From NCBI RefSeq assembly GCF_010730955.1, contig NZ_AP022577.1, positions 5,332,001-5,396,000 of the forward strand: a DNA stretch of 64,000 nt. The letters are read 5' to 3'. A program made the translations under genes and the position numbers. This document shows, piece after piece, positions 52,946-63,024 of this stretch. A model generated the notes under the pieces. That model searched no databases. It had not been told where the DNA came from and worked only from the letters and a program-made list of their open reading frames with translations. How positions within the stretch are numbered: the first letter of the stretch is position 1; every line of letters begins with the position of its first letter. The DNA comes from Mycolicibacterium aubagnense (GTDB taxonomy: Bacteria; Actinomycetota; Actinomycetes; Mycobacteriales; Mycobacteriaceae).

Positions 52946-53611
52946 ATGAGTGTCGAGAAATACCTGGTCGGGCCCCTCGTCGTGCTGGCTGGTGCGGCGT
53001 TGGTCGCCGGCTGCGGCGGTTCGGACAGCACGTCCGGAGGCAGCAGCCAGGCCGCGGCGAAGTACGACATCTCGAAGGTCGGCGGCGCCAAGTCGAGCCT
53101 GCCGCCGGGTTTTGACCCCATGGATCTGGAACGGGACACCGTCACCCAGGAGAAGCTCGACGCGCCCGGTGTCGGCGCCCTGACCACGACGCCGCCGTCG
53201 GTCGTCACTCCCGCCGAGTGTGCGCCGCTGCTCAAGCCGCTCGCGCCGGCCGGTGTCGGGGCCAAGACGGCGGGTTTCATCGGCAGCGACCAGGAGGCCC
53301 ACACCATCATCGTGATGGTGGCGGAGGCCGATAAGACCGTGGGCGAACTCGGCCACTCCGGCTGCGATCACATCACGGTCGATACGACCGACGGTGTCAC
53401 CGCGACGGTCGAACGCGTCCCGGGGCCGGACATCGCGGGCGCAAAGACCATGGGTGTGCAGGCGCACATCACCGCGGGCGGCAAGGCCGTCGAGGAAACC
53501 ACCTACACCGCGGTCATGGGCGACAAGACGGTTGCCGTCGTGCAGGCCGACATCGATCCGCAGGTTGCGAAGGACGTGCTCGTCAAGACCGTTGTGGCAT
53601 TGAAGAGCTGA
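52946..53611 (+). CDS. putative lipoprotein in the place of murD
   Basis: A 221-aa protein with a signal peptide and lipobox LVAGC (Cys23), then a Ser/Gly linker and a soluble domain with two further Cys (TPAECAPLL and GHSGCDHI) that could form a disulfide. It resembles small mycobacterial lipoproteins of the DUF5642 sort; I am not sure of the family. It is not a Mur ligase and has no ATP-binding motif. It has its own -10 box. Its place between mraY and ftsW is unusual. Confidence 0.75.
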   Translation: MSVEKYLVGPLVVLAGAALVAGCGGSDSTSGGSSQAAAKYDISKVGGAKSSLPPGFDPMDLERDTVTQEKLDAPGVGALTTTPPSVVTPAECAPLLKPLAPAGVGAKTAGFIGSDQEAHTIIVMVAEADKTVGELGHSGCDHITVDTTDGVTATVERVPGPDIAGAKTMGVQAHITAGGKAVEETTYTAVMGDKTVAVVQADIDPQVAKDVLVKTVVALKS

Positions 53612-53839
53612 CCCGCGTCGCGGGTTCCCGCGAGCGTGCGCCCAGCTCTTCGATCCGGGATGACGCACTGGCTGCGCATTCGTGACGGTGTGACGTCACA
53701 AGTTGCTGGCAAATCACCCCATTCCGGCGACACGCGCCGGATGTGCCGCGCCCGACGACGGGGACAGGGGAGGATTTTGGGATGCAAGGGACAGTTGTGG
53801 TTTTTGTGACCAATGTGAATAACGAGGTCGGGTAGTCAC
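53612..53839. promoter_or_regulatory. ftsW upstream region
   Basis: This 228-base stretch holds no gene. It contains a perfect 12-bp palindrome, TGTGACGTCACA, at 53689-53700, with GTGACG repeated just before it. I saw no murD remnant in three-frame reading. Confidence 0.5.
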
Positions 53840-55558
53840 ATGCCGGATATCCTTGCGAAGCTCCGTCGGAGCAAAGCCGGCCCGGAAGGCGCCGACGATT
53901 CGACGCCGGCTGACGGCGCCACCGCTTCGGACGGCGGCCAGCCCGCCAAAGACGCCACCGCCCAGCCCGCCGCGCCCAAGCGGCAGGGGCCCCGGGCCCG
54001 GTTCGGGGCGTGGCTGAGCCGGCCGATGACGTCGTTCCACCTGGTCATCGCCTGCGCGGCGTTGCTCATCACGCTGGGCCTGACCATGGTGCTCTCCGCC
54101 TCGGGCGTGCACTCGTACGACGAGGACGGCTCGCCCTGGACGATCTTCGCGAAGCAGGTGCTCTGGACGATCATCGGCCTGTTCGCGTTCTACATCGCTC
54201 TGCGCCTACCCATCTCGTTCATCCGCCGGATGGCGCTGCCGGCCTTCATCGTCAGCCTGGTGCTGATCGCGTTGGTGCTGATCCCGGGCGTCGGCCACCT
54301 GTCCAACGGTGCCCGCGGCTGGTTCGTCGTCGCCGGGTTCTCCATGCAGCCTTCCGAGCTGACCAAGATCGCCTTCGCGATCTGGGGATCGCACCTGCTG
54401 GCGACGCGCCGCATGCAGCACGCCGGACTGAAGGAACTGCTGTTTCCGCTGGTACCCGCGGCGGTGCTGGCCCTCGGCCTGATCGTCGCCGAGCCTGACC
54501 TCGGCCAGACGGTGTCGGTCGGCATCGTCCTGCTGGGACTGCTCTGGTACGCCGGCCTGTCGCTGAAAATCTTCGCCACCTCGCTGCTGGCGGCGGTCGG
54601 CGCGGCCGCGATGCTCGCCGTGTCCGCCGGTTACCGATCGGACCGGGTGCGGGCCTGGCTGGACCCCGACTCCGATCTGCTGGGCATCGGTTACCAGTCC
54701 CGTCAGGCCAAATACGCGCTGGCCAACGGTGGCATGTTCGGCGACGGCCTGGGGCAGGGGACCGCGAAGTTCAACTACCTGCCCAATGCGCACAACGACT
54801 TCATCTTCGCCATCATCGGCGAAGAGTTGGGGTTCGTCGGCGCGGTGGGCATGCTGTGCCTGTTCGGCCTGTTCGCCTACACCGGTATGCGGATCGCCCG
54901 CCGGTCGGTCGACCCGTTCCTGCGGTTGCTGACCGCCACCACCACGCTGTGGGTGGTCGGCCAGGTGTTCATCAACGTCGGTTACGTGCTCGGCCTGCTG
55001 CCGGTCACCGGCATCCAGCTGCCGCTCATCTCGGCCGGTGGAACAGCAACGGCCACAACACTTCTGCTGATCGGCCTGATCGCCAACGCGGCGCGCCACG
55101 AGCCCGAGGCGGTGGCCGCGCTGCGGGCCGGCCGCGACGACCGGATGAACCGGATCCTGCGGTTGCCTCCGCCCGTGCCGTATTCGCCGACCAACCCGGA
55201 CTCGGCCCGGGACCGGTCGCGTGGCCGCGGCGACAAGCCCGTCCGCAAGCCGGCCGCGCGGAAGCCTCAGCCCGCCAAGCCGGCCAAGCCCACGAAGTCC
55301 GCACGCCCCACCCGTCAGGCCGGTAGGCAGGAGCCGCCCGCCCGACAGCGCCGGAGCGACGCCCCGAGGCGGACGCGACGAACCGAGGAACCGGACCGGC
55401 GCGCGGACCACAGCCGCAGCAAGCGTGGCAACCCCGTACCGGGCGACGGCGCCGGACGGCGCACAAGGCAAAATGGTGACCTCAAGGGTCAACAAAGACG
55501 TGACCCGCGCCGGTCGGACCCACGGGTTCGCACATTGGAAGGTCAGCGGTACGGGTGA
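53840..55558 (+). CDS. ftsW: septal peptidoglycan polymerase FtsW
   Basis: A 572-aa SEDS-family glycosyltransferase that polymerises lipid II at the septum. About ten helices lie between residues 60 and 430. Signature segments are [49 protein letters not shown] and [17 protein letters not shown] long Arg/Lys/Pro-rich cytoplasmic tail (about 440-572) ends LEGQRYG, as in M. tuberculosis, where the tail binds FtsZ. ATG start. Without murD upstream the gene is no longer coupled to a Mur ligase. Confidence 0.96.
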   Translation: MPDILAKLRRSKAGPEGADDSTPADGATASDGGQPAKDATAQPAAPKRQGPRARFGAWLSRPMTSFHLVIACAALLITLGLTMVLSASGVHSYDEDGSPWTIFAKQVLWTIIGLFAFYIALRLPISFIRRMALPAFIVSLVLIALVLIPGVGHLSNGARGWFVVAGFSMQPSELTKIAFAIWGSHLLATRRMQHAGLKELLFPLVPAAVLALGLIVAEPDLGQTVSVGIVLLGLLWYAGLSLKIFATSLLAAVGAAAMLAVSAGYRSDRVRAWLDPDSDLLGIGYQSRQAKYALANGGMFGDGLGQGTAKFNYLPNAHNDFIFAIIGEELGFVGAVGMLCLFGLFAYTGMRIARRSVDPFLRLLTATTTLWVVGQVFINVGYVLGLLPVTGIQLPLISAGGTATATTLLLIGLIANAARHEPEAVAALRAGRDDRMNRILRLPPPVPYSPTNPDSARDRSRGRGDKPVRKPAARKPQPAKPAKPTKSARPTRQAGRQEPPARQRRSDAPRRTRRTEEPDRRADHSRSKRGNPVPGDGAGRRTRQNGDLKGQQRRDPRRSDPRVRTLEGQRYG

Positions 55559-55571
55559 GTCAGGATTGGGT

Positions 55572-56798
55572 GTGAGTTCGGGCCTGGGCGAGCGGAGCGA
55601 CGGGGAAAGGTCCCGAGGCGAGCGGAGCGACGGGGAAACGCCCGGAGGCGAGCGGAGCGACGGGGAAACCCGGGGCATCTCGGTGGTTCTGGCCGGAGGC
55701 GGTACCGCAGGTCACATAGAGCCCGCGATGGCGGTCGCCGACGCCTTGGTGGCGCTGTGGCCCGACGTCCGGATCACTGCCCTCGGCACGGCCCGTGGGC
55801 TGGAAACCCGCCTGGTCCCCGAGCGTGGCTATGACCTCCGGCTGATCACGCCGGTTCCGTTGCCGCGCAAGCCTTCTGCTGATCTGGCCCGGCTGCCCCT
55901 GCGGATCCGCGCCGCGGTCCGCGAGACACGTGACATCCTCGACTCGGTCCAGGCCGACGTCGTCGTGGGCTTCGGTGGCTACGTCTCGCTGCCCGCCTAC
56001 CTCGCGGCTCGCGGCGGCGGACTGCGCCGCCGCCGCACGGTTCCGGTGGTGGTGCACGAGGCCAACGCCAGCGCCGGCTGGGCAAACAAGGTCGGCGCCC
56101 GTTCGGCGCGCCGGGTGCTGGCCGCGGTGCCGGATTCAGGTCTCAGGCGCGCCGAGGTCGTCGGCATCCCGGTGCGGGAGTCGATCACCTCACTGGACCG
56201 GGCCGCGCTGCGCGTGGAAGCGCGGAAATTCTTCGGTTTCGCCCCCGACGCTCGCGTGCTGCTGGTGTTCGGGGGCTCCCAAGGCGCGCAGTCGCTGAAC
56301 CGGGCCGTCTCCGGCGCGGCCAAGAACCTCGCCGCACAAGGCGTTTCGGTCCTGCACGCGTACGGTCGCAAGAACACCTTGGAGTTGCCGGAGCCGGCAC
56401 CGGGCACCCCGCCGTATGTCGGTGTGCCGTACCTCGATCGCATGGATTTGGCCTATGCCGCAGCGGATCTGGCGATCTGCCGGTCCGGGGCCATGACTGT
56501 CGCCGAGGTCAGTGCGGTCGGTCTGCCCGCGGTCTACGTACCGCTGCCGATCGGCAACGGCGAGCAACGACTCAATGCACTTCCGGTGGTCGACGCCGGC
56601 GGCGGCCTGTTGGTCGACGACGCCGAGCTGACACCGGACTACGTCACCGAACGGATCGGAACATTGATGGGCGACACCGCCGCGCTGGATCAGATGACGA
56701 CGGCGGCTTCACTGGCCGGCCACCGCGACGCGGCCCGGCGGGTGGCGCAGATCGCCTTGGAAGTTGCCGGCGTGGCATCCGAATCGGGGCTGCGGTGA
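55572..56798 (+). CDS. murG: UDP-GlcNAc lipid I transferase MurG
   Basis: A 408-aa GT28 glycosyltransferase that adds GlcNAc to lipid I, making lipid II at the inner membrane face. The enzyme proper begins [43 protein letters not shown] and [18 protein letters not shown] with IGNGEQ follow. GTG 55572 with AGGA six bases upstream is chosen; the N-terminal 30 residues (GERSDGE repeats) are encoded by a 30-bp tandem array and have no counterpart in the M. tuberculosis protein of similar length. Confidence 0.95.
   Translation: MSSGLGERSDGERSRGERSDGETPGGERSDGETRGISVVLAGGGTAGHIEPAMAVADALVALWPDVRITALGTARGLETRLVPERGYDLRLITPVPLPRKPSADLARLPLRIRAAVRETRDILDSVQADVVVGFGGYVSLPAYLAARGGGLRRRRTVPVVVHEANASAGWANKVGARSARRVLAAVPDSGLRRAEVVGIPVRESITSLDRAALRVEARKFFGFAPDARVLLVFGGSQGAQSLNRAVSGAAKNLAAQGVSVLHAYGRKNTLELPEPAPGTPPYVGVPYLDRMDLAYAAADLAICRSGAMTVAEVSAVGLPAVYVPLPIGNGEQRLNALPVVDAGGGLLVDDAELTPDYVTERIGTLMGDTAALDQMTTAASLAGHRDAARRVAQIALEVAGVASESGLR
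55587..55668. repeat. 30-bp tandem array in murG 5' end
   Basis: Three copies of a 22-base core beginning GGCGAGCGGAGCGACGGGG start at 55587, 55617 and 55647: an exact 30-bp period with eight-base variable spacers. The core is the same family as the repeats at 15534, 32913 and 59257, in the opposite orientation and with one base changed. Confidence 0.9.
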
Positions 56799-58246
56799 CG
56801 GCGCACGAGCTGCCACCCGAGCTGGCTCGGGTGCACATGGTCGGCATCGGGGGCGCCGGCATGTCCGGCATCGCGCGGATCCTGCTGGACCGTGGCGGCC
56901 GGGTGTCGGGCTCGGATGCCAAGGAGTCGCGTGGTGTGGCTGCGCTGCGGGCGCGCGGTGCCGAGATCCGGATCGGGCACGACGCGTCGTCCCTGGACAT
57001 GCTGCCCGGCGGTCCGACCGTCGTCGTCAGCACGCACGCCGCCATCCCCAAGGACAACCCCGAGCTGGTGGAGGCCCGGCGGCGCGGCATCCCGGTGATC
57101 ATGCGCCCGGTCGTCCTCGCGAAGCTGATGGACGGCTACCGCTCGGTGCTGGTGACCGGTACCCACGGCAAGACCACAACGACCTCGATGGTCATTGTGG
57201 CGTTGCAGCACAGTGGTTTTGATCCCTCGTTCGCCGTCGGTGGCGATCTGGGCGAGGCCGGCACCAATGCGCACCACGGCAGTGGTGACTGCTTCGTCGC
57301 CGAAGCCGACGAGAGCGATGGTTCGCTGCTCGAATACACGCCCGACGTCGCGGTGGTGACCAACATCGAGGCCGATCACCTGGATCACTTCGGCAGCGTC
57401 GAGGCCTACACCGCGGTGTTCGACGACTTCGTGGCCCGGTTGCGTCCCGGCGGTGCGCTCGTGGTGTGTGCCGATGACCCGGGCTCGGAAGCCCTGGCGC
57501 AGCGGTCGATCGAGCGTGGGGTCCGCGTGCTGCGGTACGGCATGGGCAGTGCGCAGCGCACGGATCTGGAAGCGACGCTGCTGAACTGGCAGCAGCAGGG
57601 CACCGGTGGGGTGGCGGCCATCCAGCTCGCGGGCGAGCCGCACCGCCGCGGTATGCGGCTGTCGGTGCCGGGCAAGCACATGGCACTCAACGCGCTGGCC
57701 GCGCTGTTGGCGGCCCGTGAGGTCGGCGCCGATCCCGAGGCCGTCCTCGACGGACTGACCGGTTTCGAAGGCGTGCGTCGCCGTTTCGAGGCCGTCGGAA
57801 CCGCTTATGGCGTGCGGGTTTTCGACGACTACGCGCACCACCCCACCGAGGTCCGGGCGACTCTGGAAGCGCTGCGGGCCGTGGCCGGCACGTCGCGATC
57901 CATCGTGGTGTTCCAGCCCCATTTGTATTCGCGGACAAAGACTTTCGCGAAGGAGTTCGGCCAGGCACTCGACCGCGCGGACGAGGTGTTCGTGCTCGAC
58001 GTGTACGCCGCACGCGAGGCTCCGATGGCCGGGGTCAGCGGCGCGAGCATCGTCGAACACGTCTCGGCCCCGGTGCATTACGTGCCGGACTTCTCGGCGG
58101 TCGCCGAGCAGGTGGCGGCCAAGGCCGGTCCCGGTGACGTCATCGTCACCATGGGCGCCGGCGACGTCACCCTGTTGGGGCGCGAAATCTTGACCGCACT
58201 GGAGGTCAAGGCCGACCGCGCCGCTCCGGGACGGCCCACGCCGTGA
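56795..58246 (+). CDS. murC: UDP-N-acetylmuramate-L-alanine ligase
   Basis: A 483-aa Mur ligase that adds L-Ala to UDP-MurNAc. [16 protein letters not shown] is the UDP-binding N-terminal motif, [11 protein letters not shown] the ATP loop, [14 protein letters not shown] and [15 protein letters not shown] further ligase motifs. The GTG overlaps the murG stop and ftsQ overlaps its own stop. In M. tuberculosis MurC is a target of the kinase PknA. Confidence 0.96.
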   Translation: MTAHELPPELARVHMVGIGGAGMSGIARILLDRGGRVSGSDAKESRGVAALRARGAEIRIGHDASSLDMLPGGPTVVVSTHAAIPKDNPELVEARRRGIPVIMRPVVLAKLMDGYRSVLVTGTHGKTTTTSMVIVALQHSGFDPSFAVGGDLGEAGTNAHHGSGDCFVAEADESDGSLLEYTPDVAVVTNIEADHLDHFGSVEAYTAVFDDFVARLRPGGALVVCADDPGSEALAQRSIERGVRVLRYGMGSAQRTDLEATLLNWQQQGTGGVAAIQLAGEPHRRGMRLSVPGKHMALNALAALLAAREVGADPEAVLDGLTGFEGVRRRFEAVGTAYGVRVFDDYAHHPTEVRATLEALRAVAGTSRSIVVFQPHLYSRTKTFAKEFGQALDRADEVFVLDVYAAREAPMAGVSGASIVEHVSAPVHYVPDFSAVAEQVAAKAGPGDVIVTMGAGDVTLLGREILTALEVKADRAAPGRPTP

Positions 58247-59235
58247 CCGTGGAGGATGGCTCGGGGGAGCCGGATCCGGTTGTGACGCAGGACAACACGA
58301 CCGAAGACGTCGCACCTGAGGCGACCGAGCCGGACCCCGCGGCAGCAGAACCCGCAGCCGAGGAGGGCGCGCCGGACGCCGCATCGGTTGATCCCGCGTC
58401 GGTCGATCCCGCGTCACCGGACTACGAAGGGCCACGTCGCCGCGCCCGGCGTGAACGCGAGGAACGGCGGATCGCGCTGGAACGGGCCCGGGCCTTGGAG
58501 CAGGCGCGCCAGGAGGCCCGGCGCCGGGCGGCCGGCCTCTCGGAGCAGCCCAAGGCGCCCACGCGGGGCGTCATCCGCGGCCTGAAGCTGCTGTTGTGGT
58601 CGGCGGTGACGGCCGTCCTCGCCGTCACGTTGGGCCTGGTGCTGTACTTCACGCCGATCATGGCCGTCCGGCACACGGTGGTCGCCGGGGTGGCGACCCT
58701 GACCGAGGCCGAGGTGACGGCGGCGGCCGCGGTCAAACCGGACACGCCGCTGCTTCAGGTCAACACCGATGCGGTGGCCGAACGGGTCGCCACCATCCGG
58801 CGCGTGGCCAGCGCCCGCGTGCAGCGGGAGTACCCGTCCACGCTGCGCATCACGGTGGTGGAGCGGGTTCCGGTGGCGGCCAAGGAGTACCCGGACGGTC
58901 CACACCTGTTCGACCGGGACGGGGTGGATTTCGCGACCGAACCGCCGCCGCAAGGGGTGCCGTACCTCGACGCCGACAATCCCGGGCCGAAGGATCCCGC
59001 GACGCTGGCCGCGCTCGAGGTGCTGTTGTCGCTGCGTCCCGAGGTGTTCAGCCAGGTGGCGCGCGTCGGGGCGCCGTCGGTCGCCGGCGTGACCCTGACC
59101 CTGAACGACGGCCGTGAGGTCATCTGGGGGACCACCGACCGCACCGACGAGAAGGCGCTGAAGCTGGGCGCACTACTGACCCAGCCGGGGCACACCTATG
59201 ACGTGTCCAGTCCTGACCTGCCGACTGTGAAGTAG
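58243..59235 (+). CDS. ftsQ: cell division protein FtsQ
   Basis: A 330-aa bitopic division protein. An acidic then basic cytoplasmic domain (about 1-110) precedes one helix (about 118-140). The extracytoplasmic POTRA domain (about 145-215, [17 protein letters not shown]) and beta domain follow. FtsQ recruits FtsL and its partners. A Pro/Ala-Asp repeat (DPASVDPAS) lies near residue 48. GTG start overlapping the murC stop. Length is near M. tuberculosis FtsQ (314 aa). Confidence 0.93.
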   Translation: MTVEDGSGEPDPVVTQDNTTEDVAPEATEPDPAAAEPAAEEGAPDAASVDPASVDPASPDYEGPRRRARREREERRIALERARALEQARQEARRRAAGLSEQPKAPTRGVIRGLKLLLWSAVTAVLAVTLGLVLYFTPIMAVRHTVVAGVATLTEAEVTAAAAVKPDTPLLQVNTDAVAERVATIRRVASARVQREYPSTLRITVVERVPVAAKEYPDGPHLFDRDGVDFATEPPPQGVPYLDADNPGPKDPATLAALEVLLSLRPEVFSQVARVGAPSVAGVTLTLNDGREVIWGTTDRTDEKALKLGALLTQPGHTYDVSSPDLPTVK

Positions 59236-59256
59236 TTCATCCGCTTCCCGGCCAAT

Positions 59257-59275
59257 CCCGTCGCTTCGCTCGCCC
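59257..59275. repeat. dispersed GC repeat, intergenic copy
   Basis: CCCGTCGCTTCGCTCGCCC lies 22 bases after the ftsQ stop. It is identical to the core copies at 32942 and 32972 and to 19 of 20 bases at 15534. Confidence 0.8.
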
Positions 59276-59373
59276 AAGGCCAAAAAATCGCGCGAACTCT
59301 CGGCGCGCCTGCGCGGTTGCGGCGCGGCCGCACCCTACCGTTCTGTTTGCGCGGAACAACTTGACATAACTCT

Positions 59374-59398
59374 AACCCTATGGTTGAGGTTTAGGGTT
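59374..59398. promoter_or_regulatory. inverted repeat in the ftsZ promoter region
   Basis: AACCCTA and TAGGGTT are separated by 11 bases, just after a perfect -35 hexamer TTGACA (59361-59366). TATGGT at 59379-59384 is within reach but spaced only 12 bases from it. The repeat may be a regulator site or part of overlapping promoters; mycobacterial ftsZ is known to have several. Confidence 0.5.
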
Positions 59399-59451
59399 CT
59401 AGTTCGAGAAGTTTTGCTCAGGACAAACCGAGCCAGGGAGGAAGACGTCAG

Positions 59452-60627
59452 ATGACACCCCCGCATAACTACCTCGCCGTCATCAAGGTGATCGGCGTCG
59501 GCGGCGGCGGCGTCAACGCCGTCAACCGCATGATCGAACAGGGCCTTCGTGGCGTCGAGTTCATCGCGATCAACACCGACGCCCAGGCGCTGCTGCTGAG
59601 CGAGGCCGACGTCAAGCTGGACGTCGGCCGCGACTCGACCCGTGGCCTGGGTGCCGGCGCCGACCCCGAGGTCGGCCGCAAGGCTGCCGAAGACGCCAAG
59701 GACGAGATCGAGGAGCTGCTGCGCGGCGCCGACATGGTGTTCGTCACCGCAGGTGAGGGTGGTGGCACCGGTACCGGTGGTGCGCCCGTCGTCGCCTCCA
59801 TCGCGCGGAAGCTCGGCGCGCTGACCGTCGGTGTGGTGACCCGCCCGTTCTCCTTCGAGGGCAAGCGCCGCTCGAACCAGGCCGAAACGGGTATCCAGGC
59901 ACTTCGCGAGAGCTGCGACACCCTGATCGTCATCCCCAACGACCGCCTGCTGCAGATGGGCGATGCCGCCGTCTCCCTGATGGACGCGTTCCGCAGCGCC
60001 GACGAGGTGCTGCTCAACGGTGTTCAGGGCATCACCGACCTGATCACGACCCCAGGTCTGATCAACGTCGACTTCGCCGACGTCAAGGGTGTCATGAGCA
60101 GCGCCGGCACGGCGTTGATGGGCATCGGCTCGGCCCGCGGCGATGGTCGCGCGCTCAAGGCCGCCGAGATCGCCATCAACTCTCCGCTGCTCGAGGCCTC
60201 GATGGACGGCGCCCAGGGCGTGCTGATGTCGGTCGCCGGTGGCAGTGACCTGGGCCTGTTCGAGATCAACGAGGCCGCGTCGCTGGTGCAGGACGCCGCT
60301 CACCCCGAAGCCAACATCATCTTCGGAACCGTCATCGACGATTCGCTGGGTGACGAGGTGCGAGTCACGGTCATCGCGGCCGGGTTCGACACCGCCGGGC
60401 AGAGCCGCAAGCCGGTCACCTCGGCGGTGCCCGGTGCCGCAACGGCGCCGGCCGCGGGTGGTGCCCACCGGGCTCAGACGTTCTCGACCGCCAGCGCGGG
60501 CAAGCTCGGTGCCTTCGGGACCGACCCCGGCAGCGTGCCGGCGGCCACCAATGGTGTGACGGTGAGTGTGGGCGGCCGTGGCGACGACGACGACGATGTC
60601 GACGTGCCGCCGTTCATGAAGCACTGA
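59452..60627 (+). CDS. ftsZ: cell division GTPase FtsZ
   Basis: A 391-aa tubulin-like GTPase that forms the Z ring. Nucleotide-binding [13 protein letters not shown] is near residue 20, the tubulin signature [12 protein letters not shown] near 105, and the synergy loop [11 protein letters not shown] near 205. The disordered linker ends in the conserved [12 protein letters not shown]-terminal peptide that binds SepF and FtsW. ATG start with a strong GGGAGGA site. The 216-base upstream region carries its own promoter. Confidence 0.98.
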   Translation: MTPPHNYLAVIKVIGVGGGGVNAVNRMIEQGLRGVEFIAINTDAQALLLSEADVKLDVGRDSTRGLGAGADPEVGRKAAEDAKDEIEELLRGADMVFVTAGEGGGTGTGGAPVVASIARKLGALTVGVVTRPFSFEGKRRSNQAETGIQALRESCDTLIVIPNDRLLQMGDAAVSLMDAFRSADEVLLNGVQGITDLITTPGLINVDFADVKGVMSSAGTALMGIGSARGDGRALKAAEIAINSPLLEASMDGAQGVLMSVAGGSDLGLFEINEAASLVQDAAHPEANIIFGTVIDDSLGDEVRVTVIAAGFDTAGQSRKPVTSAVPGAATAPAAGGAHRAQTFSTASAGKLGAFGTDPGSVPAATNGVTVSVGGRGDDDDDVDVPPFMKH

Positions 60628-60654
60628 CTGTGACCGCGGGACGCGGATACCACG

Positions 60655-60660
60655 GATACT
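60655..60660 (+). promoter_or_regulatory. -10 element of the yfiH-type gene
   Basis: GATACT lies seven bases before the ATG at 60668. No ribosome site is present, so the transcript may be leaderless. Confidence 0.4.
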
Positions 60661-60667
60661 CGGAATC

Positions 60668-61378
60668 ATGACGTTCCGTATCCGCAGAGTGACTACTACG
60701 CGTGCGGGCGGGGTCTCGAAGGCCCCGTTCGACACGTTCAACCTGGGTGACCATGTCGGCGACGATCCAAAGGCCGTCTCGGCCAACCGGACTCGGCTGG
60801 CCGAGGCCATCGGGCACGGCCCGCTGGTATGGATGAACCAGGTACATGGTGACCATGTCGAAGTTGTCGAGGGCCCTGGAACTGGAGCCGGGGGAGCCTA
60901 CGACAACACCGACGCTCTGGTCACCGCGACGCCGCGGCTGCCGCTCGCGGTGATCACCGCCGACTGTGTGCCGGTGCTGTTGGGTGATGCGCACGCGGGT
61001 GTGGTGGCTGCCGTGCATGCCGGGCGGGTCGGTGCGGCGGGTGGCGTGGTGCTACGGACGGTCGAGGCCATGCAGAAGCTCGGCGCGCAGGTCGCTGACA
61101 TCTCCGTGCTGCTCGGCCCCGCGGTCAGCGGACGCAACTATGAGGTGCCTTACGAGATGGCCGACGACGTGGAGGCCGTGCTGCCCGGCAGCATCACCAC
61201 CACCGCCCGCGGCACCGTGGGTCTGGACCTGCGAGCCGGCATCGCCACGCAATTGGCGGGGTTGGGCATCAAAGCCATCGACGTCGACCCCCGCTGTACG
61301 GTCGACGACCCGAACCTGTTCAGTCACCGACGTGGCGCCCCGACCGGGCGGCTGGCGTCGGTGGTGTGGATGGAATGA
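60668..61378 (+). CDS. YfiH/laccase-domain protein (Rv2149c type)
   Basis: A 236-aa protein of the multicopper-polyphenol-oxidase-like (YfiH, PgeF) family. Conserved metal and substrate residues are in WMNQVHGDHV, ITADCVPVLLGD and AAVHAGRVGAAGGV. E. coli relatives act on purine nucleosides or edit peptidoglycan precursors bearing serine, which fits its place next to mur and fts genes. The typical HAGWRG motif reads HAGRVG here. The yggS-type gene starts inside its stop (ATGA). Confidence 0.88.
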   Translation: MTFRIRRVTTTRAGGVSKAPFDTFNLGDHVGDDPKAVSANRTRLAEAIGHGPLVWMNQVHGDHVEVVEGPGTGAGGAYDNTDALVTATPRLPLAVITADCVPVLLGDAHAGVVAAVHAGRVGAAGGVVLRTVEAMQKLGAQVADISVLLGPAVSGRNYEVPYEMADDVEAVLPGSITTTARGTVGLDLRAGIATQLAGLGIKAIDVDPRCTVDDPNLFSHRRGAPTGRLASVVWME

Positions 61379-62187
61379 CCAGCGCGCCGCGCGAGGCCGA
61401 ACTGGCCGCGTCGCTGGCCCGGATTCAGGCGCGAATCGACGCCGCGGCGGCAGCTGCCGGCCGGGATCGGGCCGACATTGAATTTCTTCCGGTGACCAAA
61501 TTCTTTCCGGCGACTGATGTTGTTGCGCTGTATGGATTGGGGTGCCGGGCATTCGGCGAATCGCGGGAGCAGGAAGCCACAGCAAAGATCGCCAAAGTCA
61601 CCGAAGCCTTGGCCGCGCTGTCGAACAAGAAATTGATCACATCGCCGGGCGAATTGTTGGATTCGTCATCGAACATAGAGTCGAACAATACAATTCGGTG
61701 GCACATGATCGGCCGAATTCAACGCAACAAAGCGCGGGCCGTGGCGAGTTGGGCGGCCGTGGCGCATTCGGTGGACACGGCGCCGTTGATCGCGGCGCTC
61801 TCCCGCGGTGCGGTCGAGGCGCTGGACCAAGGCCGCAGGTCGGAGCCGTTGCAGGTCTACATCCAAGTCAGCCTCGACGGGGACCCGGCCCGCGGCGGGG
61901 TGCCGGTGGACCGCCCCGACCTGGTCGATGAGTTGTGCGCCGCCGCGCACACCGCTCCGGGCCTGGGGTTGGCGGGCTTGATGGCGATCCCGCCGCTGGC
62001 CAGTGACGCCGAGGCGGAGTTTGCGCGACTGCAGGCTGAATTGCTCAGAGTCCAAACGCAATACCCGCACCGACTGGGGCTGTCCGCGGGCATGTCAGAT
62101 GACCTGGAAGTTGCGGTGCGACACGGGTCAACGTGTGTGCGTGTCGGTACCGCGCTAATGGGACCGCGTCCTCTAACGTCACCATGA
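61375..62187 (+). CDS. pyridoxal-phosphate homeostasis protein (YggS/PLPBP, Rv2148c type)
   Basis: A 270-aa alanine-racemase-fold protein that binds pyridoxal phosphate. PLP Lys42 is in VTKFFPATD, followed by FGESREQE, WHMIGRIQRNK, and the phosphate-binding SAGMSDDLEVAVRHGST. Residues about 83-106 form an extra segment compared with M. tuberculosis (258 aa), rich in Asn, Ser and Lys and AT-rich at DNA level. ATG start overlapping the previous stop. Confidence 0.9.
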   Translation: MTSAPREAELAASLARIQARIDAAAAAAGRDRADIEFLPVTKFFPATDVVALYGLGCRAFGESREQEATAKIAKVTEALAALSNKKLITSPGELLDSSSNIESNNTIRWHMIGRIQRNKARAVASWAAVAHSVDTAPLIAALSRGAVEALDQGRRSEPLQVYIQVSLDGDPARGGVPVDRPDLVDELCAAAHTAPGLGLAGLMAIPPLASDAEAEFARLQAELLRVQTQYPHRLGLSAGMSDDLEVAVRHGSTCVRVGTALMGPRPLTSP

Positions 62188-62252
62188 GTAGTCACTCCAG
62201 TCACACTTACATCACAGTCACCAGACACCACATTCTTAGCTAGGGGCATCCG

Positions 62253-62903
62253 ATGAGCACACTGCACAAGGTCAAGGCCTACTTCGGTATGGCGCCGATG
62301 GACGACTATGACGACGAGTACTACGACGACGAAGAACGCCCGGCGCGCGCTTACGCGGCCCCACGTCGGCCCCGTGAGGAGCGCTTCGAAGACGACGATT
62401 ACGGCCGTGGTGAGCCGCGCGGCTACGACGACCGCGTGGGCCGCGAATACGGCCGCGAAATGGAAAGCGCCTCAATGGGTTACCGCGGTGGCTACGACGA
62501 GATGCCGGCCCGCGGCCCGCGCGAGTTCGAGCGTCCGCGCTTCAACACCCTGCGTGGTGCGACCCGTGGCGCTGTTGCCATGGAGCCCCGCCGCATGGCC
62601 GAACTGTTCGAGGCCGGCAGTGCGCTGGCCAAGATCACGACGCTGCGGCCCAAGGACTACAGCGAGGCCCGCACCATCGGTGAGCGTTTCCGCGACGGCA
62701 CCCCGGTGATCATGGACCTGGTGTCGATGGACAACGCCGACGCCAAGCGCCTGGTCGACTTCGCCGCCGGCCTGGCCTTCGCGCTTCGCGGCTCGTTCGA
62801 CAAGGTCGCCACCAAGGTCTTCCTGTTGTCGCCGGCCGATGTCGACGTCAGTGCCGAAGAGCGTCGTCGGATTGCCGAGGCGGGCTTCTACAGCTACCAG
62901 TAA
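62253..62903 (+). CDS. sepF: cell division protein SepF
   Basis: A 216-aa FtsZ membrane anchor. The N-terminal amphipathic helix ([13 protein letters not shown]) binds membrane. A long acidic, Arg/Tyr/Gly-rich linker (about 15-110) follows, then the SepF core domain (about 118-205: [28 protein letters not shown]) that dimerises and binds the FtsZ tail. It is essential in actinobacteria, which lack FtsA. Length is near M. tuberculosis SepF (241 aa). Confidence 0.95.
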   Translation: MSTLHKVKAYFGMAPMDDYDDEYYDDEERPARAYAAPRRPREERFEDDDYGRGEPRGYDDRVGREYGREMESASMGYRGGYDEMPARGPREFERPRFNTLRGATRGAVAMEPRRMAELFEAGSALAKITTLRPKDYSEARTIGERFRDGTPVIMDLVSMDNADAKRLVDFAAGLAFALRGSFDKVATKVFLLSPADVDVSAEERRRIAEAGFYSYQ

Positions 62904-62924
62904 CACCTACGCAGCTCTACGCAA

Positions 62925-62953
62925 GACCCCTTCGGCCACCGGCCGGAGGGGTC
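62925..62953 (+). terminator. hairpin after sepF
   Basis: GACCCCTTCGGCC pairs with GGCCGGAGGGGTC: a 13-bp stem with one G-T pair and a three-base loop, 21 bases after the sepF stop. No T-tract follows. Confidence 0.7.
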
Positions 62954-62975
62954 TGCGTTAGGTAGGCTCGTCTTC

Positions 62976-62999
62976 AAGCGCCGACATCAGTCGGCGCTT
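62976..62999. promoter_or_regulatory. hairpin in the yggT leader
   Basis: AAGCGCCGAC and GTCGGCGCTT form a perfect 10-bp stem with loop ATCA, ending 25 bases before the yggT start. It could be a second terminator for sepF or a leader structure for yggT. Confidence 0.5.
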
Positions 63000-63024
63000 T
63001 CCCGCGCTAGTGAGGTCTGTTGCA

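Noticed and set aside
52946..53611. Truncated or diverged murD
   Set aside because: The product has a lipobox, is 221 aa long, and has none of the Mur ligase ATP or central-domain motifs.
53689..53700. Crp binding site
   Set aside because: The half-sites TGTGA and TCACA are separated by two bases rather than six.
55587..55668. Regularly spaced repeats as a CRISPR array
   Set aside because: Spacers are only eight bases and partly similar, the unit lies in a coding frame, and no cas gene is in the window.
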